Positions 24,247 to 32,523 are shown, counted from the stretch's first letter. The stretch: 64,000 nucleotides of DNA from Butyrivibrio sp. NC2002 (GCF_000702265.1 NZ_JNKZ01000007.1:496001-560000), one strand, 5' to 3'. Notes: generated by a model from the sequence alone, not told the origin. Program-made: numbers and translations.

Positions 24247-25428
24247 TTAGAAAAGAAGTGTATCTGTTTCATCGAGCTTCTCAAGAAGATGCTTCTTCCA
24301 CAGCTCTATCTCAGCCTTCTTTTCCTCTGTTTCAAGACCATGTCTTCTTATTGATCTTCTGATCATTCGTGTGTAGCCGATAACTTTTGATTTATTTATA
24401 ACTTCTTCTACTCTTGCCTCATCATCAGTCTCAAGATAGGCTTTTACAGTATCATGGAAAAACTTACCGGCAACTTCATATGAAAAGCCAAAGAAATTAT
24501 CCACTATAGTCTGGTCATATTCACCATATCCAACAAAAGAATTGAACATGGATGCAATTTCAAAAATAGGATTTCCCACAGCCAGAGTATCCATATCGAT
24601 AAGTATAACTTCACCGTTTTGGAGTTCTACGTTATTTGTGTGATAATCTCCATGAAGCATGTGATCATCCGAAGGAACTTCATCAACAAGCTTCATCAGC
24701 TTATTGTGATACTCTTCGGGAATGTAATCCTTTACAAAGTTGCACCAGTTATTTACCGTCTCCTTGATATCGGGAAGCTTTCCCTGCGGCACCTGCGTAG
24801 AATGAATTGTTTTTAGCATTTTAACAAATTCCTGAACGCACCAATCGTACTTTTCCGGCTCCTTTGCAAGTATTTTTGAAAAAGAACTGGCATTTAGAAG
24901 TTCAAAAACAGAGCCGTAGCTTTCGCCGACTCTCACGACATCATAAGAAATAGCTGTAGGTATTCCAAGTACAAGGGCAAGTCTTGCAACTTCCCTCTCA
25001 TGCTGAATATCATCCAGGGCATCGGCATTGTTATACACTTTTACAACATTGTCCTTGTCAATCCTGTATAGCGTACCATTAGCTCCTTTTCCTATGACAT
25101 CACAACCTTCGATACTTACTACTCTATAGGCTTTTTCTACAGTCATCATCTGATTAAAGCCTGTCATATCAAATATCTCGTATACCTCAGGACTTACATT
25201 GATAACTTTAAGAGTAGGATTCTGTTTTCTTAAATGCAAAAGAACACGAAGTCCCGCACTGGAAATATACTCCAGCTTTGCTGCATCGATCACTATAGAA
25301 AGATCATTACTGTCTTTCGTGGCAGCTATACTTTCTTCTTCCAGTTTTGGAGCATTAGTAGAATCAATTCTTCCATCCAAATGCATCCAAAGCTCATTAT
25401 CTTTTCTTTCAATGCTTAGTTCATTCAT
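24247..25428 (-). CDS. STAS domain fused to an aminoglycoside/choline-kinase-like phosphotransferase
   Basis: A 393-residue fusion. Residues 1-100 are a STAS domain, including the segment around the phosphorylatable Ser of antagonists (AAKLEYISSAGLRVLL). Residues about 105-390 are an APH/choline-kinase-type fold with catalytic HGDYHTNN and a metal-binding IDMDTLAVGNP loop. The start at 25428 follows GAGGGGG; the longer frame to 25494 has no support. The neighbouring 99-residue STAS protein shares nearly the same YISSAGLRVLL segment. The kinase substrate is unknown. It may phosphorylate a small molecule or a protein under control of the STAS module. Confidence 0.85.
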   Translation of the reverse strand: MNELSIERKDNELWMHLDGRIDSTNAPKLEEESIAATKDSNDLSIVIDAAKLEYISSAGLRVLLHLRKQNPTLKVINVSPEVYEIFDMTGFNQMMTVEKAYRVVSIEGCDVIGKGANGTLYRIDKDNVVKVYNNADALDDIQHEREVARLALVLGIPTAISYDVVRVGESYGSVFELLNASSFSKILAKEPEKYDWCVQEFVKMLKTIHSTQVPQGKLPDIKETVNNWCNFVKDYIPEEYHNKLMKLVDEVPSDDHMLHGDYHTNNVELQNGEVILIDMDTLAVGNPIFEIASMFNSFVGYGEYDQTIVDNFFGFSYEVAGKFFHDTVKAYLETDDEARVEEVINKSKVIGYTRMIRRSIRRHGLETEEKKAEIELWKKHLLEKLDETDTLLF

Positions 25429-25502
25429 CAGATAAACCCCCTCATGCCGGTTTATTAAATTAAAACATAATGTTGTCTGGACACAATGAGGCACAGCAAC
25501 AT

Positions 25503-25567
25503 AACCGGAGGGATTATTGACAAAAACAATCTTTTAGCTGTCCCTTGTCAAAATTACCCCTCTGGTT
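25503..25567. repeat. Long imperfect inverted repeat between STAS genes
   Basis: AACCGGAGGGATTATTGACA on one side pairs with TGTCAAAATTACCCCTCTGG plus TT on the other, with a few mismatches and two bulged bases, around a loop of about 23 nt. No T-run follows on the minus strand, so it looks like an mRNA processing or stability structure rather than a terminator. Confidence 0.5.
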
Positions 25568-25592
25568 TAAAAAACTCTTTTCAATATAACTT

Positions 25593-25892
25593 TTATTCAA
25601 TTGTGAGAATATCAGCGAATCCTGTTACGTCAAAGATTTCGTTAACCTCATCAGAAACATTTTTAACAACCATGCTGCCCTGCTTATTCATTGTTTTCTG
25701 AGCAGATAAAAGAACACGAAGACCTGCACTGGAAATATACTCAAGCTTTGCAAGATCAAATACAAGTGCCTCTACACCTTCAAATGATGCTTTGAGTTCC
25801 TCTTCAAGCATCGGCGCTGTAGTTGTATCAAGTCGTCCCTCAAGACCTACCGTAAGGTTTTTTCCATTAGCATCCTTTGAAATATTAAGCAT
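25593..25892 (-). CDS. STAS-domain anti-sigma factor antagonist
   Basis: A 99-residue single STAS domain of the SpoIIAA/RsbV type. The fold-defining pattern is clear: GRLDTTTAPMLEEEL, then VFDLAKLEYISSAGLRVLL with the phosphorylatable Ser in the ISSAG turn, and the C-terminal GFADILTIE. It normally binds an anti-sigma kinase when unphosphorylated. The ribosome binding site AGGAGGGTAA is close to the ATG. It sits 85 nt after an anti-sigma-like ATPase gene and before the STAS-kinase fusion, and a SpoIIE phosphatase is encoded further down. Confidence 0.92.
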   Translation of the reverse strand: MLNISKDANGKNLTVGLEGRLDTTTAPMLEEELKASFEGVEALVFDLAKLEYISSAGLRVLLSAQKTMNKQGSMVVKNVSDEVNEIFDVTGFADILTIE

Positions 25893-25977
25893 AATTTACC
25901 CTCCTAAGATTATTATTTAATATATGCTTTATTAGAATATTATTTCACAAAATTACAATTAAATAAATACAAATAAA

Positions 25978-26607
25978 TTACTTCTTTTTGTAAACTATAG
26001 TCATTTCTACTCTGTCACCGGTAATGAATACCTTAATATCGTCAGCAAGGTTGGCAACTATAGACTTTTCAAGTTCATCCCAGGCTTCCTTGGCAGCATC
26101 TTCATCCTCTCTCATATCTTCGATGCTCTCTCTGTACTGTTCAAGAGACCATGTCGTAGGATAAGTTGCCATCTGCTCAGCTCCGCATACGCCGAGAGCT
26201 CCGAACATTATGGCGCCACAGCCATACTCAGCTTCAACCTTTCCAACTTCATCAATTGAAAGAAGTCCGTTCTGGATAACATCCCAGATTTTGCCCATAA
26301 AGCCCTTTGCAGCATCATTCTTTTTCTTTGAAGAAAGATCGATAAACTGCTGCTTCTTGTCATAATCGATATAAGTATCGGCTGCAAGATGGACTTCGCA
26401 GCCATCCTCTATTGTTTCGAGCCAGAATTCAGCCTCGAAATCAACGCTGACTGCGCTGATCATTCCCAAAGTTTCTTCCGAAATAAGTCTGAGTCTTCTG
26501 GCCTGTTTGTCATTAAATCCGTTATACTGAGCAAACTTTACGGTTTCTTTTAAAGCGTCTTCTCTTCCCTTCCCGTCAGAAAAAACTTTTATCACGTCTG
26601 TCTTCAT
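25978..26607 (-). CDS. Degenerate RsbW-like (HATPase) protein
   Basis: A 209-residue protein tentatively matched to the anti-sigma kinase fold. Residues about 40-52 (ARRLRLISEETLGMI) resemble the N-box helix of RsbW/SpoIIAB, and the last strand (RVEMTIVYKKK) resembles the end of that domain. The Asn normally found five positions after the Glu is Gly, and I see no clear DxGxG lid motif, so ATP binding is doubtful. An insert (about 100-180) is rich in acidic residues. Its place just upstream of a STAS gene supports a partner-switching role. The family assignment is weak. Confidence 0.5.
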   Translation of the reverse strand: MKTDVIKVFSDGKGREDALKETVKFAQYNGFNDKQARRLRLISEETLGMISAVSVDFEAEFWLETIEDGCEVHLAADTYIDYDKKQQFIDLSSKKKNDAAKGFMGKIWDVIQNGLLSIDEVGKVEAEYGCGAIMFGALGVCGAEQMATYPTTWSLEQYRESIEDMREDEDAAKEAWDELEKSIVANLADDIKVFITGDRVEMTIVYKKK

Positions 26608-26636
26608 TAAAATCCTCCTTTATAAGAAAATATATA

Positions 26637-27572
26637 TCATCGCTTGTCCTTATCGATAAAGCTAAGCGATATTACCGCAATAAGTGCATATAAAAATGCA
26701 AAAAACAATAGATACTCCCAGCTTCTTAAAACATTCTCCTTAGAAAACTCGTAATTATCATTTTGATTGTTCTTTGCTGTTTCATACAGGATAGTTTCTC
26801 TGTATCCCTGCTCTTCAATGTAGATCAGCGCTTCCTTAAGAGGCTTTTCACCTTCGACTTCTATATTTTTCATCTTGACCGCATTGTTCCATATAGAAAC
26901 CATCGGTAGATCGTTATATTCACCCTGACTGCACATTGCCGTAAGTCCCCATTTTGCGATAGTCACATTGGTCAAAAACTCACATGAGGGTGGCAAAGTA
27001 AAAATCCCTCCTGAAAAAACAAGCTGTATTATCAAAAGGAATGGCATTACAGTCATAGCCGCTGTAGTGGTTTTGGCTATAGACGAAACCATAAGCGCAA
27101 GCATATCCGCGCAATACGTAGTAAGAAACAGTGATATTCCCAGATCCACGTAAATACTTTTTGTAAACAGTGTCCTTGCAGGAAATGCCATTCTCGAAAG
27201 ATGGCATACATAAAGGGTTATCACGGTCTGGCATATGCACAAAAAAGCCTGATATATCATGTGCGCCGCAATATATGAGCTTATATACATTCCTGATCTG
27301 TGCTCTCTTTTGATGATTGCTCTCTCCCTGCACACTACCTGGATCGAATTAAAAAATCCATTCCAGATACAGATACAGGCCAGGGCAAATGACCCCATCA
27401 GAGTTCCTTCCATCGTCTTAAACAGGTTCGATCCTACTACCATAGAAACAAGTCCTGCTATAAGAGCAGCCATGGGCATTACCTTCCAGTCATTCTGATA
27501 GACAAACATCCTGAAAAACTTGCCCAGATATATAAATGTCTGTTTTATTCGTCCACTGTGTTTTCTTTTCAT
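26637..27572 (-). CDS. ABC-2 type permease, ABCG-like
   Basis: A 311-residue membrane protein with about six helices and a C-terminal extracytoplasmic stretch before the last helix. The pattern (early helices near 35-70, the NSIQVVCRERAIIKREHRSGMY segment typical of ABCG permeases, and a block of hydrophobic helices at 120-200) fits the G-subfamily ABC-2 half. Its ATG overlaps the ATPase stop by 4 nt (ATGA), so the two are translationally coupled. The pair should form an exporter with unknown cargo. The gene is followed by the partner-switching genes. Confidence 0.82.
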   Translation of the reverse strand: MKRKHSGRIKQTFIYLGKFFRMFVYQNDWKVMPMAALIAGLVSMVVGSNLFKTMEGTLMGSFALACICIWNGFFNSIQVVCRERAIIKREHRSGMYISSYIAAHMIYQAFLCICQTVITLYVCHLSRMAFPARTLFTKSIYVDLGISLFLTTYCADMLALMVSSIAKTTTAAMTVMPFLLIIQLVFSGGIFTLPPSCEFLTNVTIAKWGLTAMCSQGEYNDLPMVSIWNNAVKMKNIEVEGEKPLKEALIYIEEQGYRETILYETAKNNQNDNYEFSKENVLRSWEYLLFFAFLYALIAVISLSFIDKDKR

Positions 27573-28900
27573 GCAAGAAGCGCCTTTCCTTTAATAAGTC
27601 CGGCGTATTTTTCAATGTACTCGTCGGCTCTGCCTTCGCCACCTGCATCTTTTGGATTGATCTTAACAACGATCTCTTCCATGGAAGTTGCCTCAAAGTA
27701 CTTATATGCCTCATCAACAGGTCCGTAAAAAGCAAGTCTCCCGGTTCTGCTTCTGTCTTTTGATAAAACGATGACATCATCAAACAGATCAGCTACTCTA
27801 TCCGGAGTATGTGTTATCACAATTACAATCTTGCCTTCATTGGCAATTGCTCGAAGCTTCTCAAACAGTGACCTGGCAACAGCACCGTCAAGTCCCGAGT
27901 CAGGCTCATCCAGAATAAAAAGTGTGGGATCGGATATAAAATCCATGGCTATTGAGAGCCTTCTCCTCTGACCACCGGACATTTTTTCAACCAATGTATT
28001 TTTTGATGGTGTAAGTCCGAAGTCATCGAGCACCTCAGATACTCGTTTTCTCTTATCCTTCGCTGACATTGAGGACGGAAGCCTTATAGATGCTGCATCC
28101 ATAAGCGTTCTTATCACGGTATCATTTCCTCTTATAAGATCCTGCTGAGGAACAAAACCGATGTCATATTTTAATTTGCTGTAATCATTATAAACATCGC
28201 TTCCATCAAGAAGTATCTGTGCATCAGCCTGCTCATAACCTGTTACGGCATTGAGGAAATTGGTTTTTCCCGCACCTGATCCTCCAAGCAATAGCACCAT
28301 GTGGCCCTTTGGTATATTTAAATGTATATCCTGTAAAATGTATTTCTTTTTAAAGTTTCTGATAATAGTTCTTTCTTTGATATTGACAGTAAGGCCTTCA
28401 TTCAGAGCATCCACGTTTACGCCGGATACAGCAACACTTTTGCCTTCATCGTCTTCATCCCGCATGATCTTCTTATTAGGAACAAACTTGGAATTAAGGC
28501 CCCAAAACATAAGAGTAAGACCTTCAATAAAGATAAATGGAAATATCCAGGTCTTTTTCTTTCCAAAAACCTGGCACAAACCATTGAAGATTCTAATCGA
28601 ATAAATAAACGATGCAAAACTGGCAGCTATAAAAAACAAAAGGATCATTGCTGTTTCACGCATACCCAGTTTTCCCGGACTAAGGATCACACGTATAGCT
28701 GCAGAAAGCACTACAAACAGACAATAGGTACGCCCCTCTTCTTCTTTTCCGGCACACACTCCAAGCTTGTACTCTCTGATAAATGGTACAAGTGCCCATA
28801 GTCTGCCAACACCACATTTTTCAAAAATCAGAATATAGCCTATTGTTAAAGTAACAAATTTCACATCATACAGTATTTCCAAGGCCATCTGCATCGTCAT
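27569..28900 (-). CDS. ABCG-type ATPase with N-terminal membrane domain
   Basis: A 443-residue protein. Residues 1-145 hold four or five hydrophobic helices (ending FIFIEGLTLMFWGLNSKFVPNK), an unusual position for an ABC ATPase. The ATPase follows with Walker A GGSGAGKTN, a Q-loop in FVPQQDL, the signature MSGGQRRRLSIAM, Walker B LFILDEPDSGLD and the H-loop VITHT. The signature and D-loop are typical of the ABCG/White subfamily. The downstream permease overlaps by 4 nt. The extra membrane domain resembles small lipid-associated DUF5684-type segments, but I would not assign it firmly. Confidence 0.82.
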   Translation of the reverse strand: MTMQMALEILYDVKFVTLTIGYILIFEKCGVGRLWALVPFIREYKLGVCAGKEEEGRTYCLFVVLSAAIRVILSPGKLGMRETAMILLFFIAASFASFIYSIRIFNGLCQVFGKKKTWIFPFIFIEGLTLMFWGLNSKFVPNKKIMRDEDDEGKSVAVSGVNVDALNEGLTVNIKERTIIRNFKKKYILQDIHLNIPKGHMVLLLGGSGAGKTNFLNAVTGYEQADAQILLDGSDVYNDYSKLKYDIGFVPQQDLIRGNDTVIRTLMDAASIRLPSSMSAKDKRKRVSEVLDDFGLTPSKNTLVEKMSGGQRRRLSIAMDFISDPTLFILDEPDSGLDGAVARSLFEKLRAIANEGKIVIVITHTPDRVADLFDDVIVLSKDRSRTGRLAFYGPVDEAYKYFEATSMEEIVVKINPKDAGGEGRADEYIEKYAGLIKGKALLA

Positions 28901-29029
28901 TTCTTTTTTCGCCCCTCAAAGAAAACAAACTATCGCAAAATCATATATACTATTTCTATTATAATGTCTGCAACCTCAAATAGCCTACAAAAAAACACAA
29001 AAAGTTCTGAAAAATTTATAAATTGTTTT

Positions 29030-29069
29030 TTCTTGAATAGGAATTTCGGAGAAATTTCCTATTCAAGAA
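29030..29069. repeat. Hairpin next to the hup terminator
   Basis: Nearly perfect arms TTCTTGAATAGGAA / TTCCTATTCAAGAA close over a 12-nt centre. There is no T-run on either strand. It directly precedes the terminator at 29074. Confidence 0.55.
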
Positions 29070-29073
29070 AAAA

Positions 29074-29103
29074 GGCAGGTGGCTAAGCCACCTGCCTTTT
29101 TTT
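29074..29103. terminator. Bidirectional terminator of hup
   Basis: A perfect 10-bp stem (GGCAGGTGGC / GCCACCTGCC) with a 3-nt loop, T-runs on both strands, positioned 16 nt beyond the hup stop codon. Confidence 0.85.
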
Positions 29104-29119
29104 GAAATATAATGCAAAA

Positions 29120-29398
29120 TTATTTCTTATTAACAAGATCCTTAAGAGCCTTACCAGCTTTGAACTTAGGAGCGATTGATGCAGGAATCTTGATTGTTTC
29201 GCCAGTCTGAGGGTTCTTACCGGTTCTAGCTGCTCTCTTAGATGTCTCGAATGTACCGAAACCAACGAGCTGAACCTTATCCTTCTTCTTGAGCTGCTTT
29301 GAAACAACATCAACGAAAGCCTTTACAGCCTTCTCAGAATCCTTCTTAGAAAGACCTGTCTCCTTTGCAATTGCTTCTACTAATTCTGTCTTGTTCAT
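29120..29398 (-). CDS. hup: HU-type DNA-binding protein
   Basis: A 92-residue nucleoid protein. The HU/IHF fold is complete, with the N-terminal helices MNKTELVEAIAKETGLSKKD, the beta core LVGFGTFETSKRAARTGKNPQTG and the DNA-binding arm with the conserved RxGxNPxTG and Pro, then a C-terminal helix. The ATG at 29398 was chosen because GGAGGA lies 7 nt before it. Five extra in-frame upstream codons would include the ribosome binding site. It is monocistronic, with a strong bidirectional terminator. Confidence 0.95.
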   Translation of the reverse strand: MNKTELVEAIAKETGLSKKDSEKAVKAFVDVVSKQLKKKDKVQLVGFGTFETSKRAARTGKNPQTGETIKIPASIAPKFKAGKALKDLVNKK

Positions 29399-29679
29399 GT
29401 TTTTTTCCTCCAAATATAAGAAAATTTAATTACATCAATTATGTTAGCATCACAAGTGCCGAAAAACAAGCCTTTTTTTCAAAAAAAAGCCGATTTTATA
29501 AGGATTTTTCTGCATTTTCCGACACCTTAATAAAAAAAGAAGCCATTTTACAATTTTTAGGTTGCATAATGCTTTTTCATTCTGCTATGTTATTATAGTT
29601 GTTGTACATTTTAATTCTCAATTTCCGGCATCTATTATTTTAGAAATCGGAAAAAAACGGGTATTATCAGGAGGTTTCC

Positions 29680-31101
29680 ATGGGAGGATTTTTCGGAGTA
29701 GCTTCGCGTGAAAGCGCAGTTTTTGATTTGTTCTATGGCACAGACTACCATTCTCATTTGGGTACAAGGCGCGCAGGTCTTGCAGTCTATGACAAGAAGA
29801 AAGGGTTCGACCGCTCCATTCACAATATCGAGCGTTCATATTTCAGACCCAAGTTTGAAGACGACATGCTTAGGATGGAAGGGCATCTTGGAATCGGATG
29901 TATCTCTGATTTTGAGCCTCAGCCACTTATTGTACGTTCTCATCACGGCACTTATGCCATCACCACTGTTGGTAAGATAAACAACGTGGACGAAATAACC
30001 AACAAGCTTTTTGCCGACAATCGCTCTCACTTTCTCGAGATGAGCGGCGGCGACATCAATCCTACCGAGCTTGTTGCATCTATTATCAACCAAAAAGTAA
30101 CTATCGTTGAAGGAATCCGCTACGCACAAGAAATTATAAAAGGTTCACTTACACTTCTTCTTATGACACCGGAGGGTATTTATGCAGCCAGAGATAAATA
30201 CGGAAGAACTCCTGTTGAGATCGGTCATAAGGACGACGGCTTCTGCGTTGCATTTGAGAGTTTTTCATTCCTTAATCTGGGGTATGATCCCTATATGGAG
30301 CTTGGCCCCGGAGAGATAGCTTTTATCACACCTGAGGGAGTGGAAATAGTTGCTCCTGCATTTGAAGAGATGAGGATATGCACATTCCTGTGGATATATT
30401 ACGGTTTCCCTGCTTCCTGCTATGAAGGACTCAACGTAGAGGATGTAAGATACGGTTGCGGCAGAAAGCTCGCCCAACGCGATATGGCAAGAGGACTTCA
30501 TCCCGATATTGTAGCAGGCGTTCCCGATTCAGGTGTTGCGCATGCTATCGGATATTCAAACGCATCAGGAATTCCTTATTCCAGACCTTTTGTAAAATAT
30601 ACTCCCACATGGCCCAGATCATTCATGCCTACAGTACAGGCAAGACGTGACCTTATCGCCAAGATGAAGCTTATTCCGATCAATCAGCTCATAAAGAATA
30701 AGAGCCTCCTTCTTATAGATGATTCAATTGTAAGAGGAACTCAGCTGCGCGAAACAACAGAATTCTTATATAAGAGCGGTGCAAAGGAAGTTCATATAAG
30801 GCCTGCCTGCCCTCCGCTTCTGTACGGCTGTAAATACTTAAACTTCTCTCGTTCAAACTCTGAGATGGAGCTTATAACAAGAAGAGTTATAGAGAAGCTT
30901 GAAGGCTATCCTTCACCAAATGAAGAGACAGTCAGAAAATATACAGATCCCGATTCACCTCAGTATGAAGCTATGCTTGAAGAGATAAGAAAAGAACTCA
31001 ACTTCACTTCTCTTCACTTCCATCGTCTTGATGACATGGTTGAGGCTATACCAATCGAATCATGCAAGCTCTGCACATACTGCTGGAGCGGAAAAGAGTG
31101 A
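29680..31101 (+). CDS. Amidophosphoribosyltransferase-like protein without N-terminal Cys
   Basis: A 473-residue PurF-family protein: an N-terminal Ntn glutamine amidotransferase domain (1-225) and a C-terminal phosphoribosyltransferase domain with the PRPP loop LLLIDDSIVRGTQLRE near 344. PurF normally exposes Cys1 as glutaminase nucleophile. Here the frame starts MGGFFGVAS behind an AGGAGG ribosome binding site, with no Cys in the first residues, and the usual Arg-containing glutamine-site segment is changed to HLGIGCISDFEPQP. Cys pairs remain (PACPPLLYGC and a terminal CKLCTYC) and may bind a 4Fe-4S cluster as in Bacillus PurF. It may use ammonia or do another PRPP reaction. No pur genes are adjacent. 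Confidence 0.82.
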   Translation: MGGFFGVASRESAVFDLFYGTDYHSHLGTRRAGLAVYDKKKGFDRSIHNIERSYFRPKFEDDMLRMEGHLGIGCISDFEPQPLIVRSHHGTYAITTVGKINNVDEITNKLFADNRSHFLEMSGGDINPTELVASIINQKVTIVEGIRYAQEIIKGSLTLLLMTPEGIYAARDKYGRTPVEIGHKDDGFCVAFESFSFLNLGYDPYMELGPGEIAFITPEGVEIVAPAFEEMRICTFLWIYYGFPASCYEGLNVEDVRYGCGRKLAQRDMARGLHPDIVAGVPDSGVAHAIGYSNASGIPYSRPFVKYTPTWPRSFMPTVQARRDLIAKMKLIPINQLIKNKSLLLIDDSIVRGTQLRETTEFLYKSGAKEVHIRPACPPLLYGCKYLNFSRSNSEMELITRRVIEKLEGYPSPNEETVRKYTDPDSPQYEAMLEEIRKELNFTSLHFHRLDDMVEAIPIESCKLCTYCWSGKE

Positions 31102-31107
31102 TATAGT

Positions 31108-31144
31108 AAACTTCCCGCATACTGCGAGGCCATGCGGGAAGTTT
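31108..31144. terminator. Hairpin after the purF-like gene
   Basis: Perfect 13-bp arms (AAACTTCCCGCAT / ATGCGGGAAGTTT) around an 11-nt loop, 7 nt after the stop codon. A second hairpin follows at 31161. Confidence 0.65.
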
Positions 31145-31160
31145 CACTACTAAGAAAAAA

Positions 31161-31192
31161 CCACCGGTTAGAAGCCGGTGGCATTTTTATTT
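31161..31192 (+). terminator. Second terminator after the purF-like gene
   Basis: CCACCGG-N7-CCGGTGG stem followed by CATTTTTATTT on the plus strand. It runs into the multi-hairpin element that starts at 31181. Confidence 0.7.
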
Positions 31193-31310
31193 AATAGATT
31201 CCTTTCCTATTAAATAAAAATGCTCCGCGAGGATGCGCACTCGCGCGAAAGGAATATGTTGCATTCTGCAACCGCGCTCGGCGCGAGAATGTCGCGAGCG
31301 ACATTCTTTT
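31181..31310 (+). repeat. Multi-hairpin intergenic element, copy A
   Basis: A perfect 17-bp inverted repeat (31181-31197 / 31207-31223) is followed by four short hairpins: CGCGAG-GATGCGCA-CTCGCG, GTTGCA-TTC-TGCAAC, CTCG-GCG-CGAG, and a last one (31286-31307) ending in TTTT. It matches, in order and in loop sequence, the element at 56135-56241 read on the minus strand. The gap lies between convergent genes. Confidence 0.6.
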
Positions 31311-31323
31311 CTTATTCTTTGAT

Positions 31324-32523
31324 TCAGGAAGCTTTCTGTGCATTCTTGTCTGAGGCATTTTTCTTGTTTTTTCCAACTCCTAAGATAAGAGCATGGAGCT
31401 TCTTTAAAAGTACTGCAGAAGGAACACCAAGTGCAAATACTACAAGAACATACAGGAACACGTTCTTTATAGTAAAGGGTGAAGGAACTCCTCCGTCAAA
31501 GGTGTGATCACACAGTTCAACAAACAATCCGTGTATCAGATAGAATTCAAGAGTAATCGTTCCCATGAATTTAAGGAACTTATTTCCTATCTTAACCTTC
31601 ATTCCGGGAAGGAGACATACAAGTACAAAGTCTGTGCTTACAAGCATCTGGCTGATAAGTGTAAGTCTTCTTCTCATAACCTTATCGGGTGCAAAGAAAT
31701 TTTCTCCGTAATATGAGAAGAAGTCCTGTGCAAATACAGAATATCTGTAAAGCGGATAAAGTAGCGCTACAGATGCAATAAGATATATGTAGTAGTGCTT
31801 CTGAATATGCGGTATTATCTTATGTTCATACTTTGCAAAAAGGATACCTATCGGGAAGAGATGAACACAGTTCCACCACCACTCACCGCGAATAAGATAT
31901 GAATTGTGGTCTATGCTTGTTCCAAGAAGCATATAAGCTGCCACAAAGCCAAATACAGCCGTCACAGCAAAGGAATCCTTTTTAATGAATTTAAATGCAA
32001 GATAGAAAGCCAGATAGAAAAACGGAAGCACAATGACATACCAGGTATTGGGATTACAGAGTTTGATGCTGGTAAGATATAAAAGCGCACCCTGAAGATC
32101 CATCTTTTCACCAACAAGGAGCCTTACTATAAAGAAGATGACTGTGGTTGTATAAAGAGATAAAACCACAGGAAGTATTCTCTTTTTTACAAAGCCTTTC
32201 AGATAGTTCTGTTTGGTATGGAAGCTCTTGTAAGCACCATATCCGTTGAAAAAAAGGAAAAATGAAACAAAAAGATAGCCGATAGGAACGAACAGATCAA
32301 GACCGTGTACTATGCGCGTCTTAGGAAAAAGCCATGATGCGCAGGTCTTCTGACCTATGTGATGAAGCATTATGCACAGGGCAAGGAATCCCTGAAATGC
32401 TTTTACCTGTTCCAGAGAAAAGGCATCATTAAACTCGCCCTTTCCTGCAAGCTTTGCTTTTGCAAGCAAAATGATCGGTAGTATTACATACACCGAGTAG
32501 ATAAGAATTTGTTGTTTACCCAT
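31324..32523 (-). CDS. Membrane acyltransferase family 3 protein
   Basis: A 399-residue integral membrane protein with about ten helices, resembling the acyltransferase-3 (OafA/YrhL-like) family. The N-terminal part holds FQGFLALCIMLHHIGQK, where the LHH/His motif corresponds to the conserved active-site region. Later segments alternate long helices and short loops. The ATG at 32523 follows GGAGG; the alternative TTG six codons earlier contains that site and is unlikely. The family O-acylates cell-surface sugars or exopolysaccharides. No polysaccharide genes are adjacent, so the acceptor is unknown. Confidence 0.75.
   Translation of the reverse strand: MGKQQILIYSVYVILPIILLAKAKLAGKGEFNDAFSLEQVKAFQGFLALCIMLHHIGQKTCASWLFPKTRIVHGLDLFVPIGYLFVSFFLFFNGYGAYKSFHTKQNYLKGFVKKRILPVVLSLYTTTVIFFIVRLLVGEKMDLQGALLYLTSIKLCNPNTWYVIVLPFFYLAFYLAFKFIKKDSFAVTAVFGFVAAYMLLGTSIDHNSYLIRGEWWWNCVHLFPIGILFAKYEHKIIPHIQKHYYIYLIASVALLYPLYRYSVFAQDFFSYYGENFFAPDKVMRRRLTLISQMLVSTDFVLVCLLPGMKVKIGNKFLKFMGTITLEFYLIHGLFVELCDHTFDGGVPSPFTIKNVFLYVLVVFALGVPSAVLLKKLHALILGVGKNKKNASDKNAQKAS

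Noticed and set aside
29030..29069. Perfect-arm hairpin as a terminator of the ABCG or hup genes
   Set aside because: It has no T-run on either strand, while an excellent bidirectional terminator stands 4 nt away. It was listed as a hairpin only.
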